This document shows positions 53,932-61,738 of a DNA stretch of 64,000 bases, piece after piece. The stretch spans positions 1-64,000 of the forward strand of contig NZ_JMKI01000026.1 in the NCBI RefSeq assembly GCF_000712295.1. Reading direction: 5' to 3'. The position numbers and the translations under genes were made by a program. The notes under the pieces are model-generated. The model was not told where the DNA came from, made no database searches, and saw nothing but the letters and a program-made list of their open reading frames with translations. Source of the stretch: Synergistes jonesii. Lineage in GTDB: Bacteria > Synergistota > Synergistia > Synergistales > Synergistaceae. Numbering within the stretch: the first letter of the stretch is position 1; every line of letters begins with the position of its first letter.

Positions 53932-54153
53932 ATGGAGTGCATTGCAACATTTGACACGACGCATATGGCGCTTTATTTCGAAAAAGCCTGCCGCGCGGAG
54001 GGGCTGAGCGTGAAGATAGTGCCCGTGCCGCGCAGCATTTCCGCAAGCTGCGGCCTCGCTTGCAGCTATCCCTGCGCCGATGCCGACGGCGTAAAAAAAA
54101 TCGCCGCGGAAAAATCGATAGAAGTCGCCGATTATCACAAGCTGGCGTCGTAA
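53932..54153 (+). CDS. DUF3343 (putative Se/S carrier-like) protein
   Basis: A 73-aa protein with ATFDTTHMALYFEKACRAEG and VPVPRSISASCGLACSYPC, the DUF3343 signature. This small family is found in anaerobes and is annotated as a putative selenium/sulfur carrier; direct evidence is thin. Three Cys residues cluster in the middle. GGAGG precedes the ATG. It follows the Ppx/GppA gene but beyond a terminator. Confidence 0.85.
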   Translation: MECIATFDTTHMALYFEKACRAEGLSVKIVPVPRSISASCGLACSYPCADADGVKKIAAEKSIEVADYHKLAS

Positions 54154-54221
54154 AGGCGCACTTCATCTGCCGAGCAGCTGAAAATAGCGCCCGCGAATAA
54201 ACGCGGAACGCTGGAGGATTT

Positions 54222-54500
54222 TTATTCGCCCTCCTCCGGCGGCTTCTCGTCCTTGAAATATTTCTTCCAGAAAAGCATCGATAGAAAGCGCCACAGGAGA
54301 TAGCCGAGGCAGACTATTGCTATCGATAGCCATAGTAGGGTGTAAAAATTGATTCCCGCTCCGGCCAGGCGCGAGATGCCGGCGCGGCGCGTCCCGCCGC
54401 TTCCCGGGCCGAAGAATTTCCACGCCCATATCGCGATCATCGCCACGGACAGCGCAGTGAGAATCCTGTTGAGCAATTTGCCGAAATTTCCGCCGTTCAC
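54222..54500 (-). CDS. Small two-helix membrane protein, unknown
   Basis: A 92-aa frame with two hydrophobic helices (about residues 10-28 and 50-75), a short basic loop and a charged C-terminus (KKYFKDEKPPEEGE). GTG start with GGAG upstream, 2 nt after the ClC stop, so it is probably co-expressed with the ClC protein and might be an accessory subunit. No family recognised. Confidence 0.6.
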   Translation of the reverse strand: MNGGNFGKLLNRILTALSVAMIAIWAWKFFGPGSGGTRRAGISRLAGAGINFYTLLWLSIAIVCLGYLLWRFLSMLFWKKYFKDEKPPEEGE

Positions 54501-54502
54501 CT

Positions 54503-55918
54503 CTATCTCCTCCTTATCAGCTTGGAGTTTATCCTTTCAATGTAAAAATGTGCTATCCGCCGCAGAGAAATACTCTCGAAGCGTCTCACGAGCCTCTCTC
54601 CGCGCTCCGTCCTCTTTATCACGAAGGTGCGGGCCTTGGGCGAAAGAAGCACCTGCGTGGGGTAGAGGCTTCTGTGTCCCACCGCTATATATGATACGGC
54701 GCAGGCGACTCCCGCGAAAGCCGCGATTTGCGCTCCGAACATCTCCATCGCAAGTATCGTGCCGGAGATAGGCGTGTTCGTCGACGCGGCGAGCACCGCA
54801 GTCACGCCGAGCGCGGCGCAGAAGGAGGGATCGAGCCCGGTGATCGCAGAGAAGAGCAGCCCGGATGACGCGCCGATGAAAAACGTAGGAGTGATCTCTC
54901 CGCCGCAGCCTCCGGCCGACAGCGTGACGCCCATAGCGAGAATCTTGATAATAAATCCCAACGGCAGGCTCTTCTCTCCTGTGATCATATCCCTTATCAC
55001 GCCGCTGCCGAGGCCGAGAAAATCTTTCCCGAAGATGAGCCATATCGCGAGCAGCAGCAGCGCGCCACTGACGGGGCGCTTCCACCCCGTGATTCCGCAG
55101 CGCGCGAATGCCCTGTTTATTAAGTGGATCCCCTCGATGTTCATAATGGCGATGATGCCGAAAAAAACTCCGGCGGCAAGCACGGCTGAAAGAGACGCCG
55201 GCCCCAGCGTTGGGATATGGACGACATAATAGGGGAGATGCCCCGCTCCGATCGCCGAGGCGGTGAAATATCCGGCGATGCCGCTTATCAGAGACGGCAG
55301 CAGAACGTCGTAAAAAATCTGTCCGACGAAGAGGACCTCGACCGCGAATATCGCGCCGGCTACCGGCGTGCCGAAGACAGCGCAGAAGCCCGCAGAAATG
55401 CCGCAGACTATTATTCTTTTCATGTCGGACTCGTCGAGCCTGAAAATTTTCCCGATGACGTAAGAAACGCCGGAGCCGATCTGTGCGCAGGGGCCCTCGA
55501 TGCCGACCGAGCCGCCGGAGGAGATCGTGACGATCGTAGCGGCGATCTTCACGGGCACAGCTTTGAAGTCGATCACGGTCCTTTTCTTGTTGTGTATAGC
55601 GTCGATAACGGCCTCCGTGCCGTGCCCGGCCGACTGTGGTGCGAGCATGCGAACAAGGTAATAACTGACGAAGAGCCCGGGCATGAGCAGCAGATAATGG
55701 AAGTCCCCAATCTTTGAAGCGTAAGCCATCGAATGACGAAGCGCGAGCAGGAAGCCCCCGCAGACGAGCCCGACCATGACGCCCGTCAGCACCGCGAATG
55801 CGCACCATTTTACAACGCTGCACATCAGCCACATTTCGTCACGCACTATGTCGGAGCTATTGGATTTTTCTTCTATGTCTATCGTGAGCTGTTTTTCATT
55901 ATTATCTGGATCGTCCAT
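54503..55918 (-). CDS. ClC-family anion channel/transporter
   Basis: A 471-aa ClC protein with about a dozen membrane helices. The gating-glutamate motif is GIEGPCAQIG (canonical GREGP), so the glutamate is kept. The helix-N motif reads GGEITPTFFIG instead of the usual GGxFxP; a Glu and Thr at these positions are also reported in fluoride-selective CLC-F. The first motif (GSGIP in E. coli) is replaced by SAGHGTEA. Anion selectivity is therefore uncertain. A GTG at 55927 is in frame; ATG 55918 is preferred after GGTGA. Confidence 0.85.
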   Translation of the reverse strand: MDDPDNNEKQLTIDIEEKSNSSDIVRDEMWLMCSVVKWCAFAVLTGVMVGLVCGGFLLALRHSMAYASKIGDFHYLLLMPGLFVSYYLVRMLAPQSAGHGTEAVIDAIHNKKRTVIDFKAVPVKIAATIVTISSGGSVGIEGPCAQIGSGVSYVIGKIFRLDESDMKRIIVCGISAGFCAVFGTPVAGAIFAVEVLFVGQIFYDVLLPSLISGIAGYFTASAIGAGHLPYYVVHIPTLGPASLSAVLAAGVFFGIIAIMNIEGIHLINRAFARCGITGWKRPVSGALLLLAIWLIFGKDFLGLGSGVIRDMITGEKSLPLGFIIKILAMGVTLSAGGCGGEITPTFFIGASSGLLFSAITGLDPSFCAALGVTAVLAASTNTPISGTILAMEMFGAQIAAFAGVACAVSYIAVGHRSLYPTQVLLSPKARTFVIKRTERGERLVRRFESISLRRIAHFYIERINSKLIRRR

Positions 55919-55965
55919 AATTATCACCGTCAGTCAATTTTAACATAAAGTCCGCCCAACTGCGC

Positions 55966-55971
55966 TATAAT
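55966..55971 (+). promoter_or_regulatory. -10 element abutting the 55978 gene
   Basis: Perfect TATAAT only 6 bp before the ATG, embedded in the dyad GCGCTATAATAGCGT. A promoter here would give an almost leaderless mRNA. A weak -35 (TTAACA) lies 20 bp upstream. Confidence 0.4.
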
Positions 55972-55977
55972 AGCGTC

Positions 55978-56589
55978 ATGAGAGTAAGAATTGCGGAACT
56001 GACGGGCAAAGCGGCAAAAATTTTGATATTAGCGGCCGTGTTAGCGTCATTTTTCTTCATCGCCCGGAGGATAACGACAAAGGAAGCTTATATCGCTCAC
56101 GAAAAAGCGCAGTGCCGCGCGATCGCGATAAGCACTGCGCTCTGCGCTGCGGACGCGGCCTTGAGCGATCCGGCGGTCGCTTCGCTCGTTAAAGAATCGG
56201 GAGCGCTCGAATATATTTCAGATCACCAAAAAACGCCCGACAACATAAGCGTGAGCGTCACGATGATGAGTTCGGACGAAGGAAAATCCCTGATACGTTC
56301 GCGGTCCGCGTCCGGCTGGAATTCCCGCAGCCCTCAGCGCTCCGAGTTCTCTGTCATATTGGATGAGGACGGAAAAACTCTTTTTAAAAGGGAAGAGGAC
56401 GCTGAAGCCGCGCGTCTTATAACGGAGGCGCGAAAGAAAATCGGCGCCGAAGAAAAGTTAAAGGAGCATACGTTCACCTTCCCTAACGAACGCCCCTGTC
56501 CCGCGCCCTTCACCGCCAAAAGCGCTTTGGTCGACTGCTTAGGCGAAAAAAAAGTCTGGATAATATTTTTTGATAAAGGCGGCGATTAG
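55978..56589 (+). CDS. Membrane-anchored protein of unknown function
   Basis: A 203-aa protein with one N-terminal hydrophobic helix (about residues 14-30) and a soluble, probably periplasmic remainder. Features: a Cys-containing helical stretch (AQCRAIAISTALCAADAAL), a central NISVSVTMM strand, a Ser/Arg-rich segment (IRSRSASGWNSRSPQRSEF) and a C-terminal FTAKSALVDCLGEKKVWIIFF. The layout (anchor, then a small sensor-like domain) recalls periplasmic input domains, but no kinase or methyl-accepting module follows. No ribosome-binding site precedes the ATG. Not recognised. Confidence 0.6.
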   Translation: MRVRIAELTGKAAKILILAAVLASFFFIARRITTKEAYIAHEKAQCRAIAISTALCAADAALSDPAVASLVKESGALEYISDHQKTPDNISVSVTMMSSDEGKSLIRSRSASGWNSRSPQRSEFSVILDEDGKTLFKREEDAEAARLITEARKKIGAEEKLKEHTFTFPNERPCPAPFTAKSALVDCLGEKKVWIIFFDKGGD

Positions 56590-56734
56590 CGCCCGCAGGT
56601 ATACTTTTTGTCCCGACTTTGTTTATAAAATTTACAGGCTTATAGACAAAAGTTAAGATAGCTTATTACTCAACGCTGTATTAACTGCTTAAAGTAGTTT
56701 TTCGTAAATTCGAGAAATATTTGAATCTCTTGTT

Positions 56735-56763
56735 TTGCATATTGTTTTGTGGATTATTACTAT
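56735..56763 (+). promoter_or_regulatory. Possible promoter of a structured RNA
   Basis: TTGCAT (56735-56740) and TACTAT (56758-56763) with a 17-bp spacer; transcription would enter the foldable segment 56777-56848. Confidence 0.4.
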
Positions 56764-56776
56764 GTTTGCTAACCTT

Positions 56777-56848
56777 CGTTCAAACAGGTTCATCCCGTCT
56801 CTCTACGAGACAAGCTTGTCGGCGGATAACTTATTGTCTGCCTGAACG
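56777..56848 (+). ncRNA. Candidate structured RNA
   Basis: CGTTCA/TGAACG form an outer stem enclosing two hairpins: GTCTC-TCTAC-GAGAC (56797-56811, overlapping the palindrome GACAAGCTTGTC) and GGCGGATAACTTATTGTCTGCC-like pairing (56821-56842; written as arms GGC/GCC and ATAA/TTAT). A promoter-like pair precedes it. No terminator is obvious and no known RNA family is recognised. Confidence 0.3.
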
Positions 56849-57104
56849 CGTCCGGATACAGAACTTGATTTGCTGCCCCCGCATGTGAGAGATATATATT
56901 GTGGAATTATATAGATTCTGCTCTCGAACGCGCCCGAATACCGGAAATGATAATACTCGATCCGTATATAGATAAGACTTCAAAAAATAATGCAATTACC
57001 CGCATTGCCACCTTCTTAAACAAGGCTGTTTCTGCCCTTTCACCCATAGATATTACCTATAAGAAAAAGCCACAAAATTCTATTCGATATTATCGTATTT
57101 ATAT

Positions 57105-57133
57105 TTGACAATATAGAATAGACATAGTAATAT
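57105..57133 (+). promoter_or_regulatory. Promoter of the HpsN-like/permease operon
   Basis: Consensus TTGACA (57105-57110), 17-bp spacer, TAATAT (57128-57133). Imperfect inverted arms CTATTCGATAT (57080-57090) and ATATAGAATAG (57111-57121) flank the -35. Confidence 0.65.
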
Positions 57134-57136
57134 ATG

Positions 57137-57166
57137 GCTATTCCGAACGCTATGTTCGATAATAGC
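57137..57166. promoter_or_regulatory. Operator-like dyad in the operon leader
   Basis: GCTATT (57137-57142) with AATAGC (57161-57166), and inside these CGAAC (57144-57148) with GTTCG (57154-57158). The dyad lies at the expected transcription start, immediately before the AAAGGAGG of the dehydrogenase gene. The motif TTCGATA recurs upstream at 57083-57089. A likely target of the IclR regulator encoded at 60533. Confidence 0.5.
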
Positions 57167-57184
57167 AAAAAGGAGGATTGTATC

Positions 57185-58468
57185 ATGCCAAGAGAGTATT
57201 TAAAGAAAGCAATACCGCAAACCCCAGAGGATATGAGCGAAGTAGTTGAAACTGTAGCTAAACTTATATCTGAAGTACGAGAGAAAGGAGATTCCGCTGT
57301 CCGTTTATTGACCAAAAAGTTTGATAATATCGACCTTGAAAAGATGGTTTATACGGAAGAAGATTTTAACGCCGCTGAAAAGGCTATGCCTGTCACGCTT
57401 AAAGAAGATATGGATTTTGGTTTCAATCAAGTAACAAATTTTGCTAAAGCACAGTTTGATACTATTTCAGAATTTGAAAAGGAAGTAGGCCCAGGTATCC
57501 ATATGGGGCATCGCATTATACCTATTTCCAGTGTCGGCGCATATATTCCTGGCGGACGCTATCCAATCCTTTCAGCTCCACCTATGCTTATATGCCCTGC
57601 AAAAGTCGCAGGTGTCTCCCGCATTGTAGCCTGCACTCCTCCGAGAAAAGACGGGAAACTACATCCTGCTACCCTATACGCTATTAAACGCTGCGGTGCA
57701 GATGAATGCTACTGCGTTGGAGGCGTACAGGCGATTGCGGCAATGGCGTATGGTACAGAAACGATTCGTCCAGTTGATAAAATAGTTGGTCCAGGAAATA
57801 AGTGGGTCACCGAAGCTAAACGTCAGGTCAACGGCGTAGTGGGACTTGATTTGCAGGCGGGGCCCAGTGAAATATTGGTTTTAGCTGATAAAACTGGGCA
57901 GGCAGATATAATAGCCGCGGACTTATTAGGGCAACTCGAACATGATCCAAATGCCCGTGGCGTCCTTGTTACAAATAGCCGTGAGCTTGGTGAAGCAACT
58001 ATCGCTGAGGTTGAAAGACAAGTTAAACTGCTTGCTACTTGTGAGACAGCGAGTACATCTTGGAAGAATCATGGAGAGGTGGTCATTACGAGCTCCATGG
58101 AAGAAGCGTGTGATTTTGCGAACGAATGGGCTCCAGAGCACTTGGAAATCCATTGTAAACATCCCGACGTCATGCTTTCGAGGCTCCACAATTATGGTTC
58201 TTGCTTTGTGGGAGTAAATGCGGCAGAAGTCTTTGCTGACAAGGTTTCTGGCACTAATCATACGCTTCCAACAGGCAGAGCGGCCCGCTATACAGGCGGC
58301 GTGTGGGTAGGCACTTTCCTAAAATGGATCACACATCAATGGGTTGACAAGGAAGCAATGAAACTCCTCGCACATATCGTATATCGTCAAAGTACGATCG
58401 AAGGTATGGTTGCACATGCTGAATCAGCGGCAATACGTCTACGCAAAGTAGGAGAACCAGTAGATTAA
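57185..58468 (+). CDS. HisD-family dehydrogenase, HpsN-like (sulfopropanediol 3-dehydrogenase clade)
   Basis: A 427-aa NAD+- and Zn2+-dependent dehydrogenase of the histidinol dehydrogenase fold. Zinc and catalytic residues are kept: GQLEHD (Gln, His), APEHLEI (Glu-His catalytic pair), ADKVSGTNHTLPT (Asp, His) and IEGMVAHAE. The segments MGHRIIPISSVGAYIPGGRYP and LPTGRAARYTGGVWVGTFLKW belong to the non-biosynthetic HpsN-like clade, which oxidises alcohols such as 2,3-dihydroxypropane-1-sulfonate to acids. It lies with a permease and an IclR regulator and no other his gene, so a catabolic role is inferred; the substrate is unproven. Start ATG 57185 follows AAAGGAGG. The gene is AT-richer than the chromosome around it. 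Confidence 0.82.
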   Translation: MPREYLKKAIPQTPEDMSEVVETVAKLISEVREKGDSAVRLLTKKFDNIDLEKMVYTEEDFNAAEKAMPVTLKEDMDFGFNQVTNFAKAQFDTISEFEKEVGPGIHMGHRIIPISSVGAYIPGGRYPILSAPPMLICPAKVAGVSRIVACTPPRKDGKLHPATLYAIKRCGADECYCVGGVQAIAAMAYGTETIRPVDKIVGPGNKWVTEAKRQVNGVVGLDLQAGPSEILVLADKTGQADIIAADLLGQLEHDPNARGVLVTNSRELGEATIAEVERQVKLLATCETASTSWKNHGEVVITSSMEEACDFANEWAPEHLEIHCKHPDVMLSRLHNYGSCFVGVNAAEVFADKVSGTNHTLPTGRAARYTGGVWVGTFLKWITHQWVDKEAMKLLAHIVYRQSTIEGMVAHAESAAIRLRKVGEPVD

Positions 58469-58488
58469 CCAAAAGCACATAACACAGA

Positions 58489-58522
58489 AGCGCCTGTATT
58501 GAGGGAAAACTATACAGGCGCT
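58489..58522 (+). terminator. Hairpin between dehydrogenase and permease genes
   Basis: AGCGCCTGTAT/ATACAGGCGCT, an 11-bp perfect stem with a 12-nt loop and only a short T tract (TTG). It may attenuate or stabilise the upstream message within the operon. Confidence 0.55.
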
Positions 58523-58590
58523 TTGACCACATAGCTGTAATCAAAGGGATCTGGTATCGATGTAATAATTTTTATATTGGGGGGATAAGG

Positions 58591-60051
58591 ATGTCAGAGA
58601 TAAGATCATTGGAAAATGCCAGCGAACGTGTTTCTCTTAGAAAAACTCTCAGCAGGACCGAAATCTGGGCCTTAGCTTTTGGAGCTATAGTTGGATGGGG
58701 CTGGGTCATGATGGCTGGTCGCTGGGTGGGGCTAGCTGGTACGCTTGGAGCGATATGCGCTTTCCTAATAGCTATGGTTTTTTGTAGTTTGATCGGGATG
58801 GCATATGCAGAGCTAACTCCTGCCCTTCCGCTTGCAGGCGGCGAATTAGTATTTTCTTACCGTGCTGTAGGTTATAATTTTGGTTGGTTCACAGGATGGG
58901 CAATGAGCTTTGCTTATGTGGCAGTCGCCGCTTGGGAAGGGCCTGCTTTTGCGACTGCGGTTGACTACCTTGTAAATTTACCTGAGATAGGCTCGATATG
59001 GACCATTGAAGGATATACTATCTATTCACCCTGGTTGATCGTGGCTATTTTAGGTACTTTATTTACAGTTGGCTGTCATTATTTCGGCATGCGCGTTACT
59101 GCGATATTCAACACTATAGCTGCGATAGCCCTCGTAGTTGGCGGCCTGGTTTTTTCTTTAGGCTCAATAACTTTTGGAGATATCGCCAACGCTGTGCCAT
59201 GGTTTCAAGGGGGTACTGACGGTCTTATCGCAGTGCTTCTGATGGCGCCGGCCATGTTTGTTGGTTTCGATGTTATACCTCAAGCCGTAGAAGAAATGTC
59301 GATACCACTTAAGCAAGTTGGTAATCTTGTAATTTTTGCAATTTGTTTAGGAGGCCTATGGTATATTTTAATGATCTTGGGTGTGGCATTTGGAGCTCCT
59401 TATGCTTTCACAAAAGCAGCAAAAATACCTGTCGCTGACGTGACCGCATACGTTATGAACTCTAAGCTATTAGGCTCTCTGGTGATAGTGGCGGGCATCG
59501 GAGGCATTCTTACCAGTTGGAATGCTATGTATCTTGGCGGCAGCCGCATTATTTTCGCTATGGCCAGGGCTAAAATGCTTCCGCCGATCTTTGCAAAATT
59601 ACACCCTAAGTATGGTTCACCGTATGTAGCAATTCTGCTGATTGGTACTTTGGGATTACTTGGTACGTTGACAGGCAAAAACGCCCTCGGCTGGTTCGTA
59701 GATGCTTCTTCTTTTGGTGTGGTGGTCGGTTACTTGTGTGTCTCTATTTCCTTCTTCATACTTAAAAAGAAAGAACCTGAGATGAAACGCCCTTTTATTG
59801 CTCCTGGCGGACGTTTTATGGGGATACTTTCTATCCTTGCCTCGATCTGTTTTATCGTTCTATATCTACCGTTTGGACCTGGTGGTGGGCTGGGATATCA
59901 CGAATGGTATATGGTTATCCTATGGGTAGTTATCGGTACGATACTATATTTGGTTAATAATTTACAGCATAGCTATGTCTCTAACGAAGAACGTGAGTTT
60001 CTAATTTTTGGAGAAAAATACTCACGCCCTGCCAGATTAAACAAAAAATAA
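58591..60051 (+). CDS. APC-family permease
   Basis: A 486-aa transporter with about twelve helices. Helix 1 carries the substrate-binding break in GAIVGWGWVMMAGRWVG, followed by AELTPALPLAGGELVFSYRAVGYNFGWFTGW. The substrate would be an amino acid or related amine/sulfonate; co-location with the HpsN-like dehydrogenase suggests it imports that enzyme's substrate or a precursor. GGGGGGATAAGG precedes the ATG. It is AT-richer than the permease at 36200 and not a recent duplicate of it. Confidence 0.88.
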   Translation: MSEIRSLENASERVSLRKTLSRTEIWALAFGAIVGWGWVMMAGRWVGLAGTLGAICAFLIAMVFCSLIGMAYAELTPALPLAGGELVFSYRAVGYNFGWFTGWAMSFAYVAVAAWEGPAFATAVDYLVNLPEIGSIWTIEGYTIYSPWLIVAILGTLFTVGCHYFGMRVTAIFNTIAAIALVVGGLVFSLGSITFGDIANAVPWFQGGTDGLIAVLLMAPAMFVGFDVIPQAVEEMSIPLKQVGNLVIFAICLGGLWYILMILGVAFGAPYAFTKAAKIPVADVTAYVMNSKLLGSLVIVAGIGGILTSWNAMYLGGSRIIFAMARAKMLPPIFAKLHPKYGSPYVAILLIGTLGLLGTLTGKNALGWFVDASSFGVVVGYLCVSISFFILKKKEPEMKRPFIAPGGRFMGILSILASICFIVLYLPFGPGGGLGYHEWYMVILWVVIGTILYLVNNLQHSYVSNEEREFLIFGEKYSRPARLNKK

Positions 60052-60081
60052 AATTCCAGTCTAAAAACGCTTTGGGTATTT

Positions 60082-60117
60082 GGGAGAACATTGTGGGGAA
60101 CAATTCAATGTTCTCCC
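60082..60117 (+). terminator. Terminator after the permease gene
   Basis: GGGAGAACATTG/CAATGTTCTCCC, a perfect 12-bp stem with a 12-nt loop, 30 bp after the stop. No T-run follows, so it may work with Rho or as a 3' stabiliser. Confidence 0.6.
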
Positions 60118-60456
60118 GTTGATCTGTAGTTAAAATAAACATCCCCGCATAATGCTGTTTAGTAAAACAACTTGGGCTTATGTTTACACATGAAATTTTT
60201 TCACCGAAAAGGTGTATGATTGTTATGTATAAGATACCAGCCAAAAATCAGGAAGCAATTTAACAAACTGCGAAGAACAATTATCTACACATCTGCAGTT
60301 CTGTTGTCTAAAGTACACCAACCTCTTTTCACTGCTGTTCAGCACAAACTGTAGAAACGACAACCTTCCCTCTATCAAGGGTAAATATACCGCTTGAAGG
60401 ACTTCCTGGAAACAATACGACAGGGAGCCTGTACTTATTTGGGGTTACTCGACATT
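60118..60456. other. AT-rich intergenic stretch before the IclR gene
   Basis: No convincing gene in about 340 bp. Only small dyads such as CACC-GAAAA-GGTG are seen. No repeat ends or insertion-sequence remnants are recognised. Confidence 0.5.
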
Positions 60457-60485
60457 TTGTGTTTAAGGAATTATCGTGTTATACT
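60457..60485 (+). promoter_or_regulatory. Promoter for the IclR gene
   Basis: TTGTGT (60457-60462) and TATACT (60480-60485) with a 17-bp spacer, 48 bp before the ATG. Confidence 0.5.
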
Positions 60486-60532
60486 ACGACCGTAAGTTAT
60501 GAATAATATTTAGGAGTTGTTATTTTGCCAAA

Positions 60533-61300
60533 ATGAAGATAAAGAGTAGCGTGCGTACAATTCAATCTGTTCAACGTGCGATAGATATACTTAACCTTTT
60601 TGATTTCTCACGAAAAGAAATATCTCTTTCAGAAATATGTGACGCCACAAAATTAAATAAAAGTACAACATATGGACTGATTAGTACGTTATTAAAAAAT
60701 GGTTACTTGGATAAAGACCAGACAAGCGGAAAGTACACTCTCGGCGGCGTGCTGCTCGCGAAGGCATCTACGAGAGAATCGCCTATCAATGTTAATATAA
60801 GTGCACTAGGTTCCCCTAAATTAGACGTATTAGTCAATCAATACTGCATGACGGGCACATTATTCGCTCATTATGCCAACACGCTGACTTGTCTAAGGAT
60901 GTTGTCGCCGATTAATGGATACAGCGTTACGTTTGAATTAGAGACCAATATGGCTTATCATGCTGCGGCATCGGGGAAATTATTATTAGCGCACTATACA
61001 AACGAAGAGGTTGAAAAAATATTAACCAAATCTCCATTTGTCCGTTATACGGATTCAACTATTATGGATATAAACACATTACTAAACGAACTTGAAATCA
61101 TTAGGGCGCGCGGCTACTCTATTGAAGATGATGAAATACAAATTGGTATTTTCTCTATTGCTAGCCCAATATATGAACACAACGACATCTTTGCGGGTAC
61201 AATGAGCCTTACCGGTGCAACTCAGGCTACAAAGATGCGCCTCAAGAATATTATCGAAGATATTACGACAGCAACGAAAGAAATTTCAAGCTTTTTGTGA
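60533..61300 (+). CDS. IclR-family transcriptional regulator
   Basis: A 255-aa regulator. N-terminal winged helix: SVQRAIDILNLFDFSRKEISLSEICDATKLNKSTTYGLISTLLKNGYL. The C-terminal IclR effector domain is recognisable by GYSVTFELETNMAYHAAASGKLLLAHY and RARGYSIEDDEIQIGIFSIASPIY. IclR proteins control nearby catabolic operons in response to the substrate or an intermediate, so the HpsN-like/permease operon is the likely target. Strongly AT-rich. The only AGGAG lies 16 nt before the ATG, farther than normal, and no better in-frame start is seen. Confidence 0.9.
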   Translation: MKIKSSVRTIQSVQRAIDILNLFDFSRKEISLSEICDATKLNKSTTYGLISTLLKNGYLDKDQTSGKYTLGGVLLAKASTRESPINVNISALGSPKLDVLVNQYCMTGTLFAHYANTLTCLRMLSPINGYSVTFELETNMAYHAAASGKLLLAHYTNEEVEKILTKSPFVRYTDSTIMDINTLLNELEIIRARGYSIEDDEIQIGIFSIASPIYEHNDIFAGTMSLTGATQATKMRLKNIIEDITTATKEISSFL

Positions 61301-61312
61301 GAATACAACACA

Positions 61313-61738
61313 TCACGAATATTCCATCGGGCGGCGCTGGAGTATCATCAGGCCGTCGCGCGGCTCGAAGCCTAAGCGCCCCATGAACGATGTCAGCTCG
61401 CTCGTGTAGGTGACGATCACTGGGACGTTTTTCAGCGCCGGATGTTCGAGCGCGTATTTGAGAAGCTGAGAGCCGACGCCCTTGCCCTGATAATCCGGGT
61501 GGACGAGTATGTCCCACAGGGAGCCGCGGAATACGAAGTCTGTCAGCACGCGGCAGAAGGCTATCAGTTTGCCGTTGTGACGTATTGAAAAGCACATACT
61601 GGTACCTTCGAGCATCTTTGCGATCTGCTCAAGAGAGCGGCTCCTTCCCCAGCGCGTGAAGCGGTAGAGGTCCTGAAGGTCGGCGGGAGAGAGGGCGAGC
61701 TTGCTGTCGTAAAATGTATACTCAGGATTTAATTTCAT
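61313..61738 (-). CDS. GNAT-family N-acetyltransferase
   Basis: A 141-aa acetyltransferase with the acetyl-CoA-binding motif VHPDYQGKGVGSQLLKYAL and the C-terminal YTSELTSFMGRLGFEPRDG strand-helix. The substrate is unknown. Its start overlaps the end of the upstream zinc-ribbon gene by 17 nt. GC content returns to the chromosomal level, so the acquired region ends between 61300 and 61313. Confidence 0.88.
   Translation of the reverse strand: MKLNPEYTFYDSKLALSPADLQDLYRFTRWGRSRSLEQIAKMLEGTSMCFSIRHNGKLIAFCRVLTDFVFRGSLWDILVHPDYQGKGVGSQLLKYALEHPALKNVPVIVTYTSELTSFMGRLGFEPRDGLMILQRRPMEYS

Larger units (their letters stand above)
56590..57104. other. AT-rich non-coding stretch with structured segment
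   Basis: About 500 bp without a convincing gene. A 69-codon frame at 56899-57108 (GTG start) has no ribosome-binding site and no recognisable protein, and may be a remnant. The stretch marks the change from GC-rich to AT-rich sequence and contains a promoter-like pair and a foldable segment listed separately. Confidence 0.5.

Noticed and set aside
54537-55832. 431-codon frame on the same strand as the ClC gene
   Set aside because: It is the shifted frame of the ClC gene, whose membrane helices and ClC motifs are clear; the alternative protein is Arg-rich with no plausible fold.
56899-57108. 69-codon GTG frame before the dehydrogenase gene
   Set aside because: No ribosome-binding site, the end overlaps the -35 box of the next promoter, and no recognisable sequence; kept only as a possible remnant.
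57185-58468. Histidine-biosynthesis HisD
   Set aside because: No other his gene is nearby, the context is a permease and an IclR regulator, and the sequence carries HpsN-clade segments. The biosynthetic reading is not fully excluded.
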